This document shows positions 17,515-27,530 of a stretch of 42,664 nucleotides of DNA, in pieces. The position numbers were made by a program, and so were the translations under genes. The notes below the pieces were generated by a model. It was not told the origin of the DNA and searched no databases. It was given only the letters and a program-made list of their open reading frames with translations. This DNA comes from Pleurocapsa sp. CCALA 161 (GTDB lineage: Bacteria > Cyanobacteriota > Cyanobacteriia > Cyanobacteriales > Xenococcaceae). Each line of letters begins with the position of its first letter. Position 1 is the first letter of the stretch. The stretch lies in contig NZ_PVWF01000038.1 of NCBI RefSeq assembly GCF_003003995.1, positions 1 to 42,664 of the forward strand, written 5' to 3'.

Positions 17515-20418
17515 CTAAATAGGAAAACGCTTCATCATCGCATTAGCCTCTCTAGCATTGCTAGACAAGGTGTTAGAAATATTCGGAATTTGTGGAATTT
17601 GCGACAGCACATCAACAGTACGGCGGAGCATTCTAACAATATCTCCTTCTGCTAAACTAACGCTGTCACAAAGATCTTGCCAATTCATCCCTAACGCCCA
17701 CTGTTCGCATAATCCCACCAGTCCATATTCGCGCCAAACGGGTAGACCGACTCCATGACGGCGCTGTACCTGAAACAGACGAGTTCTAATTTCTCTGATG
17801 GCTGAACTGCTTTCGCTTGATTTGTTGACTCCCAAAACTTCTAACACTTCAGGTGGGGGAGGAAAGTCACACCAAACATCAGCGCGGGGAGTTTCGGTAA
17901 TTAAAGCACAGACGGTAGCTGCTAGGTGATGGGGTTCAAGATGTTCTAATTCCCCAGAGACAAAGACTAAGGCTAACCAAAGTTCATTGTCACCGCGAAT
18001 AGTTGCTGCTGCTTGACCTAAAAAACTGGGACTGTATTCTTTTAATGCTTCAAATTCCTGTAAAACACCAATTAGATTGAGAAACTCTTCCCAATAATAG
18101 GACTGATTTAATTTTTGCTTTTGATATTTAATCTGAGTTTTGTGTAATTTGTCTCGTAGTTGCAATCGCTTTTGATATTTTTTGAGCAGTTGATTCGGAT
18201 TATCCACCTGCTGCACGGGATGGGAATCGATTTCTCGCTGTAAGCGATCTAGTTTCTGCTGCTGTTCAGCTACTTCAGCAGCAGGAGGGATGGGAATAAG
18301 GCGATCGCTAATTTGTTTGACAATGAGCGCCGTAAGTTCATCTCCTTTACGCCATTTCCCTAATTTGAGGTTATCTAAAGGGGGTACAGCAATTTCAGCA
18401 ATCTCAGCCTCAGCCAAAGTTCCTTCGTTGATTTCCGTAACGTCAGCGTTAGCGGCAACATACCAGTAATTATCTGCACCTAAACAGAGTAAGTTAAGCG
18501 CTCTACCCGAACCAGGAATTTTAGCGACTAATACGGCAGCCAGAGGGGAGTTGAGGCGAATATGCTTACCTTTTAAACCGATAATTCTGCCAGGCTCGAT
18601 TTGAGGAATTAGAGGCTTAAGCTGATTTTTTTGCGTAATTTCTGCCTGTTGTTGCAAAATTTCGAGTAGGCGCTGTTCTTCGACCGCTCGTTCTCGCAGT
18701 TTCTGATAGCCAGCTAATTTTCCTGGAGGAATCGCAGCGAGGGAAATATCTAACTTAGCTAATTCGGTAGTAATTTCGGCGATCGCCGTTTGTTCGGGAG
18801 CGAGTCTCTTTTGCGACAGATATTCGGCAAAGCTGCGCTCTAATAGTTCTTTTACTTCGGGTAAAGTATATTTCTGTAATAGGTTTAACACCATGCCATA
18901 GGAAGGAGTAAACCAGCTTCTTAAGGGTTCGGCGCTGGAAGTTGCCAGAAATGCAGCCTCTTTCGCCCCTTCAAAGGGAGTTTGCATGGTGACTACATGA
19001 CCTACTCGATCTTTTCCTCTTCTCCCTGCTCTACCAGCGATCTGCAAGAATTCTGAAGGACTTAACATACTGTGTCCCCCGTCGGTGCGTTTGGAAAGAG
19101 CAGACATGACCGTAGTGCGCGCGGGCATATTAATTCCTGCTGCTAGAGTAGCCGTGGCAAAAACAATCTTGACGAGTCCCATTTCAAACAGCCTTTCCAC
19201 TAGCTCTTTCCAAGCGGGTAGTAAACCTGCATGGTGGGAAGCAATTCCCCGCATTAAAGGCTCAATCTGGTCGATACGGGCAATTTGAGAATTTTCACAT
19301 AAAAATTGCCAGAGCAAATATTTTTGATTGGGGTTTGCTGCTAAATAATTAGCCAAGTTGACCTCTGCCTGCTCATTATCGGCTAGATAATCTCGCAGTA
19401 ATTCAGCTAATTCGGCATTAACTGAACCAAAATGAGTTAATAATCCTGTCTGTAGCTCAACATTATTAGTTAAAAAGAAATATAGCAGGATACTTTCAAT
19501 TTGCTGTCCTTCTTCGGGGGAGACTAAAGCTAAACCCTCGATCATCTCTACTGCCTTATCACACCCCCGTCGGCTAAAGATAATATAGATCGCTGGCAAC
19601 ATATCTTTATTTTGTAGCTGCTGCACCACCTGATAAATTTTGGGACAGTCTTTAATTTTAAGGCGTTTGAGCTTTTGTCCTTGACGAGAAGCGGAGGACT
19701 TTAGTTTAGGGTTAATCTCTGTTTCCGTTTGATTCAACAGTCGGTGCAACCCACTGCGATCGCAAAAGTAATAGCGCAAAGGGACAGGGCGAAAATCAGA
19801 ATTAATTAGTTCGCACTCATATCTGGTTGTACTGTTCGGCTTAGAATTCCTTACCTTGGTAATCCAGTCCGTCAACTCTTGAGGATTACCGATGGTTGCG
19901 GATAAGGCTACTAGCTGAATTTGCGGGGGACAATAAATAATTGACTCTTCCCATACTGTACCTCGAAAGCGATTGCTAATATAGTGACACTCATCCAGCA
20001 CCACCGCTTCAACATCGGCAAGAGACGTGCCTAATTGCCCGATCGGCGTCTCATAGAGCATATTCCGAAAGATCTCTGTAGTCATCACTACCACATCAGC
20101 ATTCGGATTCACAATTGTATCCCCTGTCAGAAGCCCAATCTTGCGGGAGTCTCCTTGGGCAAACTGTTCTTGAAAATCACGAAATTTTTGATTGGAAAGA
20201 GCCTTGAGTGGAGTGGTATAGAATACTCGCTTGCCGTGGCTGAGAGCGCGATAAATGGCATATTCACCGATTAAAGTCTTCCCCGAACCTGTAGGGGCGC
20301 AGATAACTACAGATTTGTCAGCAGCTAAGGCAGCGATCGCTTGATGTTGGAATTCGTCTAGCTCAAAAGGAAATAATTCTTGCAGATTTAACTCAGAATT
20401 AGAGGCAATTAGATTCAC
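17515..20418 (-). CDS. Ski2/Mtr4-type DEAD-box RNA helicase
   Basis: A 967-residue superfamily 2 helicase. Walker A is APTGSGKT (near 41-48), motif II is LDECHYIS, motif III is ALSATIG, and motif VI is QIAGRAGRRGKD. The C-terminal third is the DSHCT-like region. Such helicases are conserved in cyanobacteria and probably unwind structured RNA in turnover or processing. The reading frame starts with GTG at 20418, since no ATG precedes the helicase core. It converges on the far-red cluster and belongs to the conserved background. Confidence 0.88.
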   Translation of the reverse strand: MNLIASNSELNLQELFPFELDEFQHQAIAALAADKSVVICAPTGSGKTLIGEYAIYRALSHGKRVFYTTPLKALSNQKFRDFQEQFAQGDSRKIGLLTGDTIVNPNADVVVMTTEIFRNMLYETPIGQLGTSLADVEAVVLDECHYISNRFRGTVWEESIIYCPPQIQLVALSATIGNPQELTDWITKVRNSKPNSTTRYECELINSDFRPVPLRYYFCDRSGLHRLLNQTETEINPKLKSSASRQGQKLKRLKIKDCPKIYQVVQQLQNKDMLPAIYIIFSRRGCDKAVEMIEGLALVSPEEGQQIESILLYFFLTNNVELQTGLLTHFGSVNAELAELLRDYLADNEQAEVNLANYLAANPNQKYLLWQFLCENSQIARIDQIEPLMRGIASHHAGLLPAWKELVERLFEMGLVKIVFATATLAAGINMPARTTVMSALSKRTDGGHSMLSPSEFLQIAGRAGRRGKDRVGHVVTMQTPFEGAKEAAFLATSSAEPLRSWFTPSYGMVLNLLQKYTLPEVKELLERSFAEYLSQKRLAPEQTAIAEITTELAKLDISLAAIPPGKLAGYQKLRERAVEEQRLLEILQQQAEITQKNQLKPLIPQIEPGRIIGLKGKHIRLNSPLAAVLVAKIPGSGRALNLLCLGADNYWYVAANADVTEINEGTLAEAEIAEIAVPPLDNLKLGKWRKGDELTALIVKQISDRLIPIPPAAEVAEQQQKLDRLQREIDSHPVQQVDNPNQLLKKYQKRLQLRDKLHKTQIKYQKQKLNQSYYWEEFLNLIGVLQEFEALKEYSPSFLGQAAATIRGDNELWLALVFVSGELEHLEPHHLAATVCALITETPRADVWCDFPPPPEVLEVLGVNKSSESSSAIREIRTRLFQVQRRHGVGLPVWREYGLVGLCEQWALGMNWQDLCDSVSLAEGDIVRMLRRTVDVLSQIPQIPNISNTLSSNAREANAMMKRFPI

Positions 20419-20514
20419 AAGGGGTTCTATAAAGTCGGACTCTGGGTCACTATATTAGATTTAATTCTTTATATTGTGACATTTTTGCCAGATTTGTGAT
20501 TCAAACCCGCAATC

Positions 20515-20736
20515 TTAAGACCCAGCGATGTCTCTAATCAACATCATTTTAGAGCTAATATAGCCAATTAAATTCTGACGATCTTCTGAACTCAAGTTCG
20601 AAGATTTATCAATCTGGCGCATAATTTGCTGAATTAAATCCTGATCGTCTAGCTGTAACAACACTTGCTGGTTGATAGCAGATACAGAAGACCAAACCGC
20701 ATGGACGATTCTTGATTCTATACTTGTATTTCTCAT
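20515..20736 (-). CDS. Conserved-looking small protein, function unknown
   Basis: A 73-residue helical protein starting MRNTSIESRIVHAVWSSV. A TTG 33 bp upstream is in frame, but the ATG at 20736 is the better start. It has no membrane span or signal peptide. It is rich in Gln, Asp and Ser, with a predicted helical QQVLLQLDDQDLIQQIMRQI stretch. I know similar small proteins in cyanobacteria only as hypotheticals. Confidence 0.55.
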   Translation of the reverse strand: MRNTSIESRIVHAVWSSVSAINQQVLLQLDDQDLIQQIMRQIDKSSNLSSEDRQNLIGYISSKMMLIRDIAGS

Positions 20737-20981
20737 AATGTTGAATTTTAGCCTAACGACTATTCTCAATAAAGTAATTTTTGATACTCTAAGAAGCTAA
20801 CACAAATATAAAGAAAATCTTAAGAATTTTCCGAATTATCAACATAACTTCACTGGTGACAAAATAAAAGACTGTGCTGTTAGTCAATCAGCTTTGAGCT
20901 TTGAGCTATTTTTGCTTAATTTGACAAAATTACAAAACTTAAAGATGGCGATCGCTAAATTTATAATTAGAGGGTTTCACT

Positions 20982-21500
20982 TTAAGGACAATATAAAGTA
21001 TCTTTGGTGTTTCGACCCGTAGTGGGGTTAGTGCCACTGGCAACTTCACAGAGCTTTTTTTCCGTGGTAGGACTGAGCAAAGCATCGGTAAAATCTGCTC
21101 CTGTAATAATTGTTTCATTCATTAAAGCGTTAGTTAGATATGCTCCTGTTAAGATCGCGTTAGTCAAATTGGCACGGGTGAGACGCACTGATTCTAAACT
21201 AGCGAAACTGAGGTTAGCACCTTCTAAGTTAGATTGAGCCAAATTTGCCCCAAAAAAACGCACCCCCGTAGCATCAATAAAACTGAGATCGCTGTCTCGC
21301 AGATTAGTATGGTCGAAACTAGCATCCTTCAAATCTTGATGAGAGAAATCTGAGTTGATTAAAGATTGTTTATTATAGTCAGCACTCCAAGCAGGAGAGA
21401 CTCCCCAGGAAATTGTCACGATCAAGGTAATAACTAAAATCCAAAAGCTTGAAATAAGTGTCGATCCAGTGGGTAGATAAAATTGACTGTTGAGTTTCAT
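20982..21500 (-). CDS. Secreted or lumenal pentapeptide-repeat protein
   Basis: A 172-residue protein with an N-terminal hydrophobic signal (about 15-40, ending SPAWSA) and then a run of pentapeptide repeats of A(D/N)Lxx type (NLRDSDLSF, NLAQSNLEGANL, NLTNAILTGAYL). The C-terminus carries two Cys (KLCEVAS and LYC), which could form a disulphide. It probably sits in the thylakoid lumen or periplasm. The role is unknown; lumenal proteins of this type occur widely in cyanobacteria and plastids. Confidence 0.8.
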   Translation of the reverse strand: MKLNSQFYLPTGSTLISSFWILVITLIVTISWGVSPAWSADYNKQSLINSDFSHQDLKDASFDHTNLRDSDLSFIDATGVRFFGANLAQSNLEGANLSFASLESVRLTRANLTNAILTGAYLTNALMNETIITGADFTDALLSPTTEKKLCEVASGTNPTTGRNTKDTLYCP

Positions 21501-21529
21501 CTTGTGATTAAATCTTGCTAAAGCTTATT

Positions 21530-22105
21530 TTAAAATATTTCCTGTAAATCTACAGTTAATTTAGGCATTAAGTCTTCTCCTGAAAGGTTTTTAGGTTCAA
21601 GCAAGACTTCAGTTTCTCTGCCTACACGATATATCTCTACTCTTTTCTCATCAGGATAAATTAACCATCCTAATTTAACTCCACAAGCTTGATATTCGGT
21701 CATTTTACTTTGCACATCAGACAAGCGCTCATTAGGAGAAAGAAGTTCTATTACAAAGTCTGGAGCTATGGGAGCAAATTTTCTTTTTTGCTTGGTAGTT
21801 AGTTCATCCCAGCGAGATTTTTTAATCCAGCTAACATCGGGAGAACGTTTGGCATCGTTAGGGAAAGTAAAGCCCGTTGAGGAATCAAAGACGATACCTA
21901 GCTTAGTCTGACGATTCCAATACCAAATTTGCCCAAACAAGTCACCATTTTGTCTGCCGCTTTCACTCCCTGTTGGGGACATAACGATTAATTCTCCTTG
22001 GCTAGTCAGCTCAAATTTGGTATCCCGATTTTGAGCGCAAAGCTGCTCGAATTGTTCGTCAGTGATGGAATTAGCTAAAGCTTTAATGTTAATGGTTTCG
22101 ATCAC
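21530..22105 (-). CDS. Uma2-family (DUF820) putative endonuclease
   Basis: A 191-residue protein of the family that is greatly expanded in cyanobacteria. The PD-(D/E)xK-like core appears as RSPDVSWI, PDFVIELLSPNE and a following Lys in QSKMTEYQ. The end IYRVGRE plus LTVDLQEIF is typical. It begins with GTG at 22105, supported by AGGAG eight bases upstream. The real biological role of the family is not settled. Confidence 0.85.
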   Translation of the reverse strand: MIETINIKALANSITDEQFEQLCAQNRDTKFELTSQGELIVMSPTGSESGRQNGDLFGQIWYWNRQTKLGIVFDSSTGFTFPNDAKRSPDVSWIKKSRWDELTTKQKRKFAPIAPDFVIELLSPNERLSDVQSKMTEYQACGVKLGWLIYPDEKRVEIYRVGRETEVLLEPKNLSGEDLMPKLTVDLQEIF

Positions 22106-22223
22106 TGATTATTCTCCTAAGTAGATAATCGAATATCGATGAGTGTAATAATATTCTACATTTACATTTATGGATAAAAATGGAAAAAAGCGGAGCGCTG
22201 CTTGTTAAGTTTACTACAAACAT

Positions 22224-22775
22224 TCAAACATTTAGATAAGCCCGCGCCATATAAAAACTGGCAATAGATTTGCCGTCAATTGGTTCACCGTTAAGAATAG
22301 CTGCTTCGAGTTCTGACTCGCTCATTAGCACTACCTCAATATCTTCATCCTCATCCTGCTGTGGAGGAGTAGCTAGCTTTTCCAGATCTTGTGCCAGAAA
22401 AGCATAAATATATTCATCAGAATATCCAGGGGCGAGAATAAATTTGCCCATATCTTGCCATTTATTCGCTCTATAGCCCGTTTCTTCCTCTATTTCACGC
22501 TTAATTGTCTCAAAAGGAGATTCATTGGCTTCTACTGTTCCTGCGGGAAATTCGAGTAATCTACCTTCTACAGTAAAGCGGTATTGTTTAACCAAGACAA
22601 ACTTACCATCGGCTGTCACGGGAACGGCCAAAGCTCCCCCAGGATGGCGGATACATTCCCATTCTCCCGCTACACCATTAGGTAAACGCAGCTTAATAAC
22701 TTCATAGTCAAACTTGCGCCCTTTGTAAGATAGCTTACGCTCTAAAATTTCTGATGGTTCGTTGCCTACAGCCAT
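22224..22775 (-). CDS. Nudix hydrolase, ADP-ribose pyrophosphatase type
   Basis: A 183-residue enzyme with a full Nudix box: Gly of GTVEANE followed by REIEEETGY (G-x5-E-x7-REUxEExGU). The N-terminal strand region, KLSYKGRKFDYEVIKLRLPNG, and the APGYSDE segment are typical of ADP-ribose pyrophosphatases, which hydrolyse ADP-ribose to AMP and ribose 5-phosphate. Substrate choice cannot be proven from the sequence. It appears to be a single gene. Confidence 0.85.
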   Translation of the reverse strand: MAVGNEPSEILERKLSYKGRKFDYEVIKLRLPNGVAGEWECIRHPGGALAVPVTADGKFVLVKQYRFTVEGRLLEFPAGTVEANESPFETIKREIEEETGYRANKWQDMGKFILAPGYSDEYIYAFLAQDLEKLATPPQQDEDEDIEVVLMSESELEAAILNGEPIDGKSIASFYMARAYLNV

Positions 22776-22859
22776 GATGATTAATTAATACTGCTAATAC
22801 TGCCTTAATTGCACAAATATCATATCTTGCTACTGTTATTAGGACACAACGTATTTTAA

Positions 22860-22878
22860 GGGCGAATACCATTCGCCC
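22860..22878. repeat. Small GGGCGAAT palindrome
   Basis: GGGCGAAT (22860-22867) and ATTCGCCC (22871-22878) around a 3-nt loop, followed by CTAC. It belongs to the same dispersed family as 7571-7627. It lies between the Nudix gene and the next minus-strand gene. Confidence 0.75.
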
Positions 22879-22955
22879 CTACATCTAAATCTAAAAAAAC
22901 AATTACAACAAGCTCAAGGATTCGCTTCGCAACCTCTTTGGGACTATCAATAACA

Positions 22956-23690
22956 TTAAAACTGAAAATCAAGACCTATTTCGGTGCCGAAAAAATTAAC
23001 AGTATCTTCCTCGAATTGGCTAGCATATCTTACTTGTCCAAAGGTACTTAATCTTTTACTAACTGGTACGGATATACCTATTTTGGCTTGCCAAGTAAGG
23101 CGAGTATCGTCTGTTACTGTCACATCTCCATCACCTACACCTATCGCTGAAATGCCAATACCAGGACTGAAATATACGGATGCACTCTTTTCTTCGTCAC
23201 TGAAAGGGTAAATGAATCTAGGATTAATAAACGCTGCAAATACTCCATAAGCAACATCTGATTCTATAGTTCCACCACCTAGTAGATCGAGTTCTATATC
23301 AGTTGCGATATATTGATTGAATTTAGCACCTCCGTAAAGGCTGACCCCAAATCCAGTATTCAAAATATCTGTGTCTGGAAAAAATAAGCCTATGGAAGCC
23401 CCGATATAACCTTTGACATCATTATCACTTGATTCTCGTTGAGTACTTTCTTGTATTTCAGTATTTCTTCTCGTCCGTTGAGAATCTAACTCTTGTTTAT
23501 ACCTTTCTCCATAAATATTTTTAAACTTATCGCAGTCTGGATTTGCAATGTCATATTGATAAGCTGCGGGGCTGCAATATCCTCTATAATCTTCGTAACT
23601 TTCAATGTCTTTTGCTTGAGCAATACTAGGCACCGATAATAATCCTGAAATGGTTATTATCAATGCTATGCAACTATTTTTAGATGACAT
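22956..23690 (-). CDS. Putative outer-membrane beta-barrel protein
   Basis: A 244-residue protein with a cleavable signal peptide (ends SIAQA). A short region with two Cys (GYCSPAAYQ and NPDCDKF) follows, then a charged linker. The remaining 150 residues alternate hydrophobic and polar positions with many Gly and end LDFQF. The C-terminal Phe and the pattern fit an eight-strand OmpA/OmpW-like barrel. No specific function can be assigned. Confidence 0.7.
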   Translation of the reverse strand: MSSKNSCIALIITISGLLSVPSIAQAKDIESYEDYRGYCSPAAYQYDIANPDCDKFKNIYGERYKQELDSQRTRRNTEIQESTQRESSDNDVKGYIGASIGLFFPDTDILNTGFGVSLYGGAKFNQYIATDIELDLLGGGTIESDVAYGVFAAFINPRFIYPFSDEEKSASVYFSPGIGISAIGVGDGDVTVTDDTRLTWQAKIGISVPVSKRLSTFGQVRYASQFEEDTVNFFGTEIGLDFQF

Positions 23691-23932
23691 TTATGTAAGA
23701 TAAGAGCTAATTTTTTTGTAAGAGCTAATTTTTTTGTTTGACTCGTTTATAATTCCCAAAAATAAAAGAAAAATCTCAAAATAGTTTAGATATTAGATAA
23801 TATGCTCGATTTTTCTGCTCACCTCTGCTCGCATCTTGTTAATTCGTAAGCGATCGCTTGGATATAAAATAATTACAAGCATTTAGCTAATAGCTATCAA
23901 TTATTAGCAAGTTAAGGATTAATTAAATAAAT

Positions 23933-24280
23933 ATGGCTGGTCAAAAGAAATCAAAGCAAAATCCTATTGCCTATCAAGAGTTCGGCAACGTAGATAACTC
24001 CCAAGCTATGGTAAGGGGAGTGGCTGATCTACCACCCAACCAACAAGATTTAAGAATACAGTCAACGCGGTCGGGTAGAAAGGGCAAGACTGTCACTATT
24101 ATTAGTGGGTTTCAGCATAAGCCTGAAACTCTTAGTCAGCTATTGAAGAAGCTAAAAAGCCAGTGTGGGAGTGGCGGTACAGTTAAAGATAATAGCTTGG
24201 AAATTCAGGGAGATCATAAACAGAAACTATTAGAGACACTGACTAAAATAGGCTACAAAGCCAAAATAAGTGGCGGATAA
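23933..24280 (+). CDS. SUI1/YciH-type translation initiation factor
   Basis: A 115-residue protein. The C-terminal half has the SUI1 fold signature: QSTRSGRKGKTVTIISGFQ, LLKKLKSQCGSGGTVKDNSLEIQGDH and a closing TKIGYKAK. It is the bacterial homolog of eIF1. In bacteria its role in start-site choice is only partly known. It stands alone and has a weak ribosome binding site. Confidence 0.9.
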   Translation: MAGQKKSKQNPIAYQEFGNVDNSQAMVRGVADLPPNQQDLRIQSTRSGRKGKTVTIISGFQHKPETLSQLLKKLKSQCGSGGTVKDNSLEIQGDHKQKLLETLTKIGYKAKISGG

Positions 24281-24307
24281 AGCAGTATCGATAGCGTGAT
24301 TCTGTAA

Positions 24308-24327
24308 GGGCGATTGGCCAATCGCCC
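24308..24327. repeat. Perfect 20-bp palindrome GGGCGATTGG/CCAATCGCCC
   Basis: Two exact 10-bp arms without loop. It lies between the SUI1 gene and the convergent inositol-phosphate synthase gene, so it could terminate both transcripts. Confidence 0.8.
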
Positions 24328-24398
24328 CAACGATCAATTTGGCAATCCTAACTACTTGCTCTCAACAATTGATCGTATAGACTTGTCACTAACTGGGA

Positions 24399-25493
24399 CT
24401 ATTGCTCGACAATAAAAGCCTCAGTCATTTGATAAGCTTGATCATCAGTGAACTGTTCTGGGGGATGCTTCATAAAGTAGGCAGAAGGTGCTGTCAGCAC
24501 GCCACCAATACCGCGATCCAAACCTAACTTACAACAGCGAATAGCATCGATGACCACACCTGCTGAATTGGGCGAATCTTCTACTGAAAGTCTCATTTCC
24601 AAATTCATTGGCACATCGCCAAACAATTTACCTTCGATGCGAATAAATGCCACCTTGTTGTCTTTTTGCCAAGGAACATAATCACTAGGTCCGACGTGAA
24701 TATCTTCATCTTCTAAGCGTTTAGCAATTACGCCTTGTACTGCTTCGGTTTTCGACTCTTTCTTAGAATCTAAACGAGTGCGATCGAGCATATTGCGGAA
24801 ATCAGTATTTCCCCCAGTGTTTAACTGATACGTTCGTTCAACTTTAACCCCGCGTTTTTTGCACAAATCAACTAAAGTACGATGACTAATGGTAGCTCCA
24901 AATTGAGATTTAATATCATCGCCAATGATGGGAATCCCATGACTTTTAAACTTTTCTGCCCACAACATCTTGCTAGCGATAAATACGGGAATACAGTTAA
25001 CAAAAGCGACTCCTGCATCCAAGGCGCATTCTGCATAAAACTCTACAGCTTCTTGGGAACCCACAGGGAGGTAATTGACTAAAACCTCTGTCCCAGACTG
25101 TTTAAGACTGCTGACAATATCTGCCTTTGACTGTTCAGGGCGATCGCTAATTACAAAAGTATATTTTTCATCAGCATCTTGCATGTGGGCTGCCACACCA
25201 TCTAAAACTGCGCCCATTTGTACCGTTACACCAGTTTGAGGCACATTTTCACAGAAAACAGTTGTACAGTTAGGAGGAGCAAAAATCGCCTCGGCGACAT
25301 CTTTGCCTACTTTGCGCTGGTCAATATCAAACGCAGCAACTACCTCAAGATCGAAAGGCTTATAGCCTCCCAGATCCCAGTGCATTAAGCCAATAGCATC
25401 TTCTGCCTGTTTATCTCGGTAGTATTCGATTCCTTGGATAAGAGAACTGGAACAGTTTCCTATACCGACAATTGCTACTTTTATACTCCCCAC
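24399..25493 (-). CDS. myo-Inositol-1-phosphate synthase
   Basis: A 364-residue NAD-dependent enzyme that turns glucose 6-phosphate into inositol 1-phosphate. The nucleotide-binding loop is VGIGNCSSSLIQGIEYY at the N-terminus. Further family segments are FVNCIPVFIA, IPIIGDDIKSQFGATI and YQLNTGGNTDF. The length matches the short bacterial/actinobacterial form. The start is GTG at 25493 after GGAGGAAGG. It is divergent from the acyl-AMP ligase gene with about 75 bp between them. Confidence 0.9.
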   Translation of the reverse strand: MGSIKVAIVGIGNCSSSLIQGIEYYRDKQAEDAIGLMHWDLGGYKPFDLEVVAAFDIDQRKVGKDVAEAIFAPPNCTTVFCENVPQTGVTVQMGAVLDGVAAHMQDADEKYTFVISDRPEQSKADIVSSLKQSGTEVLVNYLPVGSQEAVEFYAECALDAGVAFVNCIPVFIASKMLWAEKFKSHGIPIIGDDIKSQFGATISHRTLVDLCKKRGVKVERTYQLNTGGNTDFRNMLDRTRLDSKKESKTEAVQGVIAKRLEDEDIHVGPSDYVPWQKDNKVAFIRIEGKLFGDVPMNLEMRLSVEDSPNSAGVVIDAIRCCKLGLDRGIGGVLTAPSAYFMKHPPEQFTDDQAYQMTEAFIVEQ

Positions 25494-25567
25494 GATTTTA
25501 CCTTCCTCCGTTATTGGACTACATTATAGGGAAATCTTACAGTCATTGTTTAAAGAATGGTAAACGA

Positions 25568-27361
25568 ATGGTAATTAATTCCACCATAGTAGATGTTTTA
25601 CTTAATAGAGCGACAATTGTACCCCATCAAAAGGCATATACTTTCTTAGCCGATGGAGAACATGAATCCGCTAGCTGTACATACCAAAAGTTGGATCTTC
25701 AGGCACGAGCGATCGCCGTAGAATTATCAGCTAAGGTAAGACCAGGCGATCGCGCTTTATTGGTTTATCCCTACACGGCTGGTTTAGAGTTTATTGCTGC
25801 TTTTATGGGTTGTCTTTATGCTGGAGTTGTTGCCGTTACCGACTACCCCCGACAGCATATTAAATCCCTTAGCCAGTATCAAGACCGTATTGTCGATTGT
25901 CAAGCCTCAATTGCCTTAACTACCCACGAATTTGCTGACCGCGTCAAAGGGCAGTTAATGGCTCATCCCACGATGGCGATCAAGCTTAAAGCTCTACCTT
26001 GGATCGAAAGCGATCGGGTCGATCTCAGTTTGGCTGACTCCTGGCAACCGCCTAAAATAGACGGTGATACTTTAGCGTTCTTACAATATACATCTGGGTC
26101 AACAGGACAACCAAAAGGGGTAATGGTGACCCATGGTAATGTGCTACACAACTCCGAAGTTATTTATCAATCTTTTGGTCATCATGACCAAACAAAAATA
26201 TTGATGTGGTTGCCCATGTTTCATGATATGGGCTTAATTGGCGGGGTGATGCAGCCTTTATTTGCGGGATTACCTGCGGTATTAATGTCGCCCATTGCTT
26301 TGGCACAAAACCCTTTTCTCTGGCTTCAGGCATTATCTAAATATCAGATAACTACCAGTGGTGGTCCAAATTTTGCTTACGATTTACTTTGTCACAAGAT
26401 TACTGATGAGCAACGGGCTAGTTTAGATCTGAGTCATTGGTCAGTGGCGTTTACGGGGGCTGAACCTGTGCGGGCAGAAACCCTAGCCAAGTTTAGTCAA
26501 CTATATGAACCCTGTGGATTTAAGAAAGAAGCCTTCTACCCCTGTTATGGTATGGCTGAGGGGACGTTATTTATCACAGGTATCGACCCACGGAAATATC
26601 CAACTATTACCTATGTGGATAAACAAGCTTTGACTGAGGATAAAGTGCTGGCAGTAGCCCCAGAACATCCTAACTCTAAAGCCGTCGTTAGCTGTGGTCA
26701 TCCTTGGTTGGGAGATGAAGTAATTATCGTTAATCCTGAAGCTAAGATTCACTGTAGCAGCGATCAAGTAGGAGAAATTTGGGCAGCAGGGGCAGGTATT
26801 GGCAGAGGATATTATCAAAGAGAAGAACAAACTGAAGCAACTTTTCAGGCGACATTAGCTAATAACCCAAATAAGAATTATCTTCGTACAGGGGATCTGG
26901 GATTTATTAAAGACGGTGAACTATACATCACAGGACGCATCAAAGACATGATGATTCTTTGGGGACGCAATCACTATCCTCAACACATTGAAGAAACAGT
27001 CGAAAACTGTCATCCCGCCCTTCGTCCTAATCATGGTGCTGCCTTTAGCGTTGATGTAGGGGGAGAAGAACAGTTAGTGGTTGCTCATGAGATCAATCGT
27101 ACTGATTTACGTACCCTCAATGCTGAGGAAGTTATTGGGGCAATTCGTTTAGCGGTAGGAGAACAAAATATGGCGAATGTTTTTGCTGTAGTCTTGCTCA
27201 AAACTGGCAGCATCCCGAAAACCTCCAGTGGTAAAATCCAACGTCGCGCCTGCCAAAGTATGTTTCTTGATGGTAGTTTAAATGCGATCGCGCAATGGCA
27301 GCAGTCAGAAATACCCGAAACCGATATTACTGATTTAGCAGGGCAATTTTTTAGTGATTAA
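25568..27361 (+). CDS. Fatty acyl-AMP ligase (FAAL)
   Basis: A stand-alone adenylate-forming enzyme of about 597 residues. Motifs: YTSGSTGQPKGVMVTHGN, WLPMFHDMGLIGG, YPCYGMAEGTLFITG, LRTGDLGF and SGKIQRRACQ. The PMFHDMGL and GMAEGTL forms and the absence of a fused carrier domain fit FAALs, which activate fatty acids as acyl-AMP and pass them to an acyl carrier protein. I chose the ATG at 25568 (MVINSTIVDVLL); an in-frame upstream start would overlap the divergent gene and adds nothing conserved. Confidence 0.88.
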   Translation: MVINSTIVDVLLNRATIVPHQKAYTFLADGEHESASCTYQKLDLQARAIAVELSAKVRPGDRALLVYPYTAGLEFIAAFMGCLYAGVVAVTDYPRQHIKSLSQYQDRIVDCQASIALTTHEFADRVKGQLMAHPTMAIKLKALPWIESDRVDLSLADSWQPPKIDGDTLAFLQYTSGSTGQPKGVMVTHGNVLHNSEVIYQSFGHHDQTKILMWLPMFHDMGLIGGVMQPLFAGLPAVLMSPIALAQNPFLWLQALSKYQITTSGGPNFAYDLLCHKITDEQRASLDLSHWSVAFTGAEPVRAETLAKFSQLYEPCGFKKEAFYPCYGMAEGTLFITGIDPRKYPTITYVDKQALTEDKVLAVAPEHPNSKAVVSCGHPWLGDEVIIVNPEAKIHCSSDQVGEIWAAGAGIGRGYYQREEQTEATFQATLANNPNKNYLRTGDLGFIKDGELYITGRIKDMMILWGRNHYPQHIEETVENCHPALRPNHGAAFSVDVGGEEQLVVAHEINRTDLRTLNAEEVIGAIRLAVGEQNMANVFAVVLLKTGSIPKTSSGKIQRRACQSMFLDGSLNAIAQWQQSEIPETDITDLAGQFFSD

Positions 27362-27530
27362 CTCCAAAAAGCTAGAAGGCAAGTTAATAGTTAATGAACC
27401 TTTGTCTTCAAGCGATCGCTGAGTTATCTAAAATCTACATTTACTAATATTATTAGTCTAGTAGTAATTATGGCTCTCGGCGTTCTTGTTACTAAAAAAT
27501 AACACTGTTTCTAGGATTTAGATATATATA

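Noticed and set aside
27470-27502. Ten-codon frame ending before the CarS-like gene
   Set aside because: Too short, no ribosome binding site, no resemblance to PetN, PetG or other small subunits.
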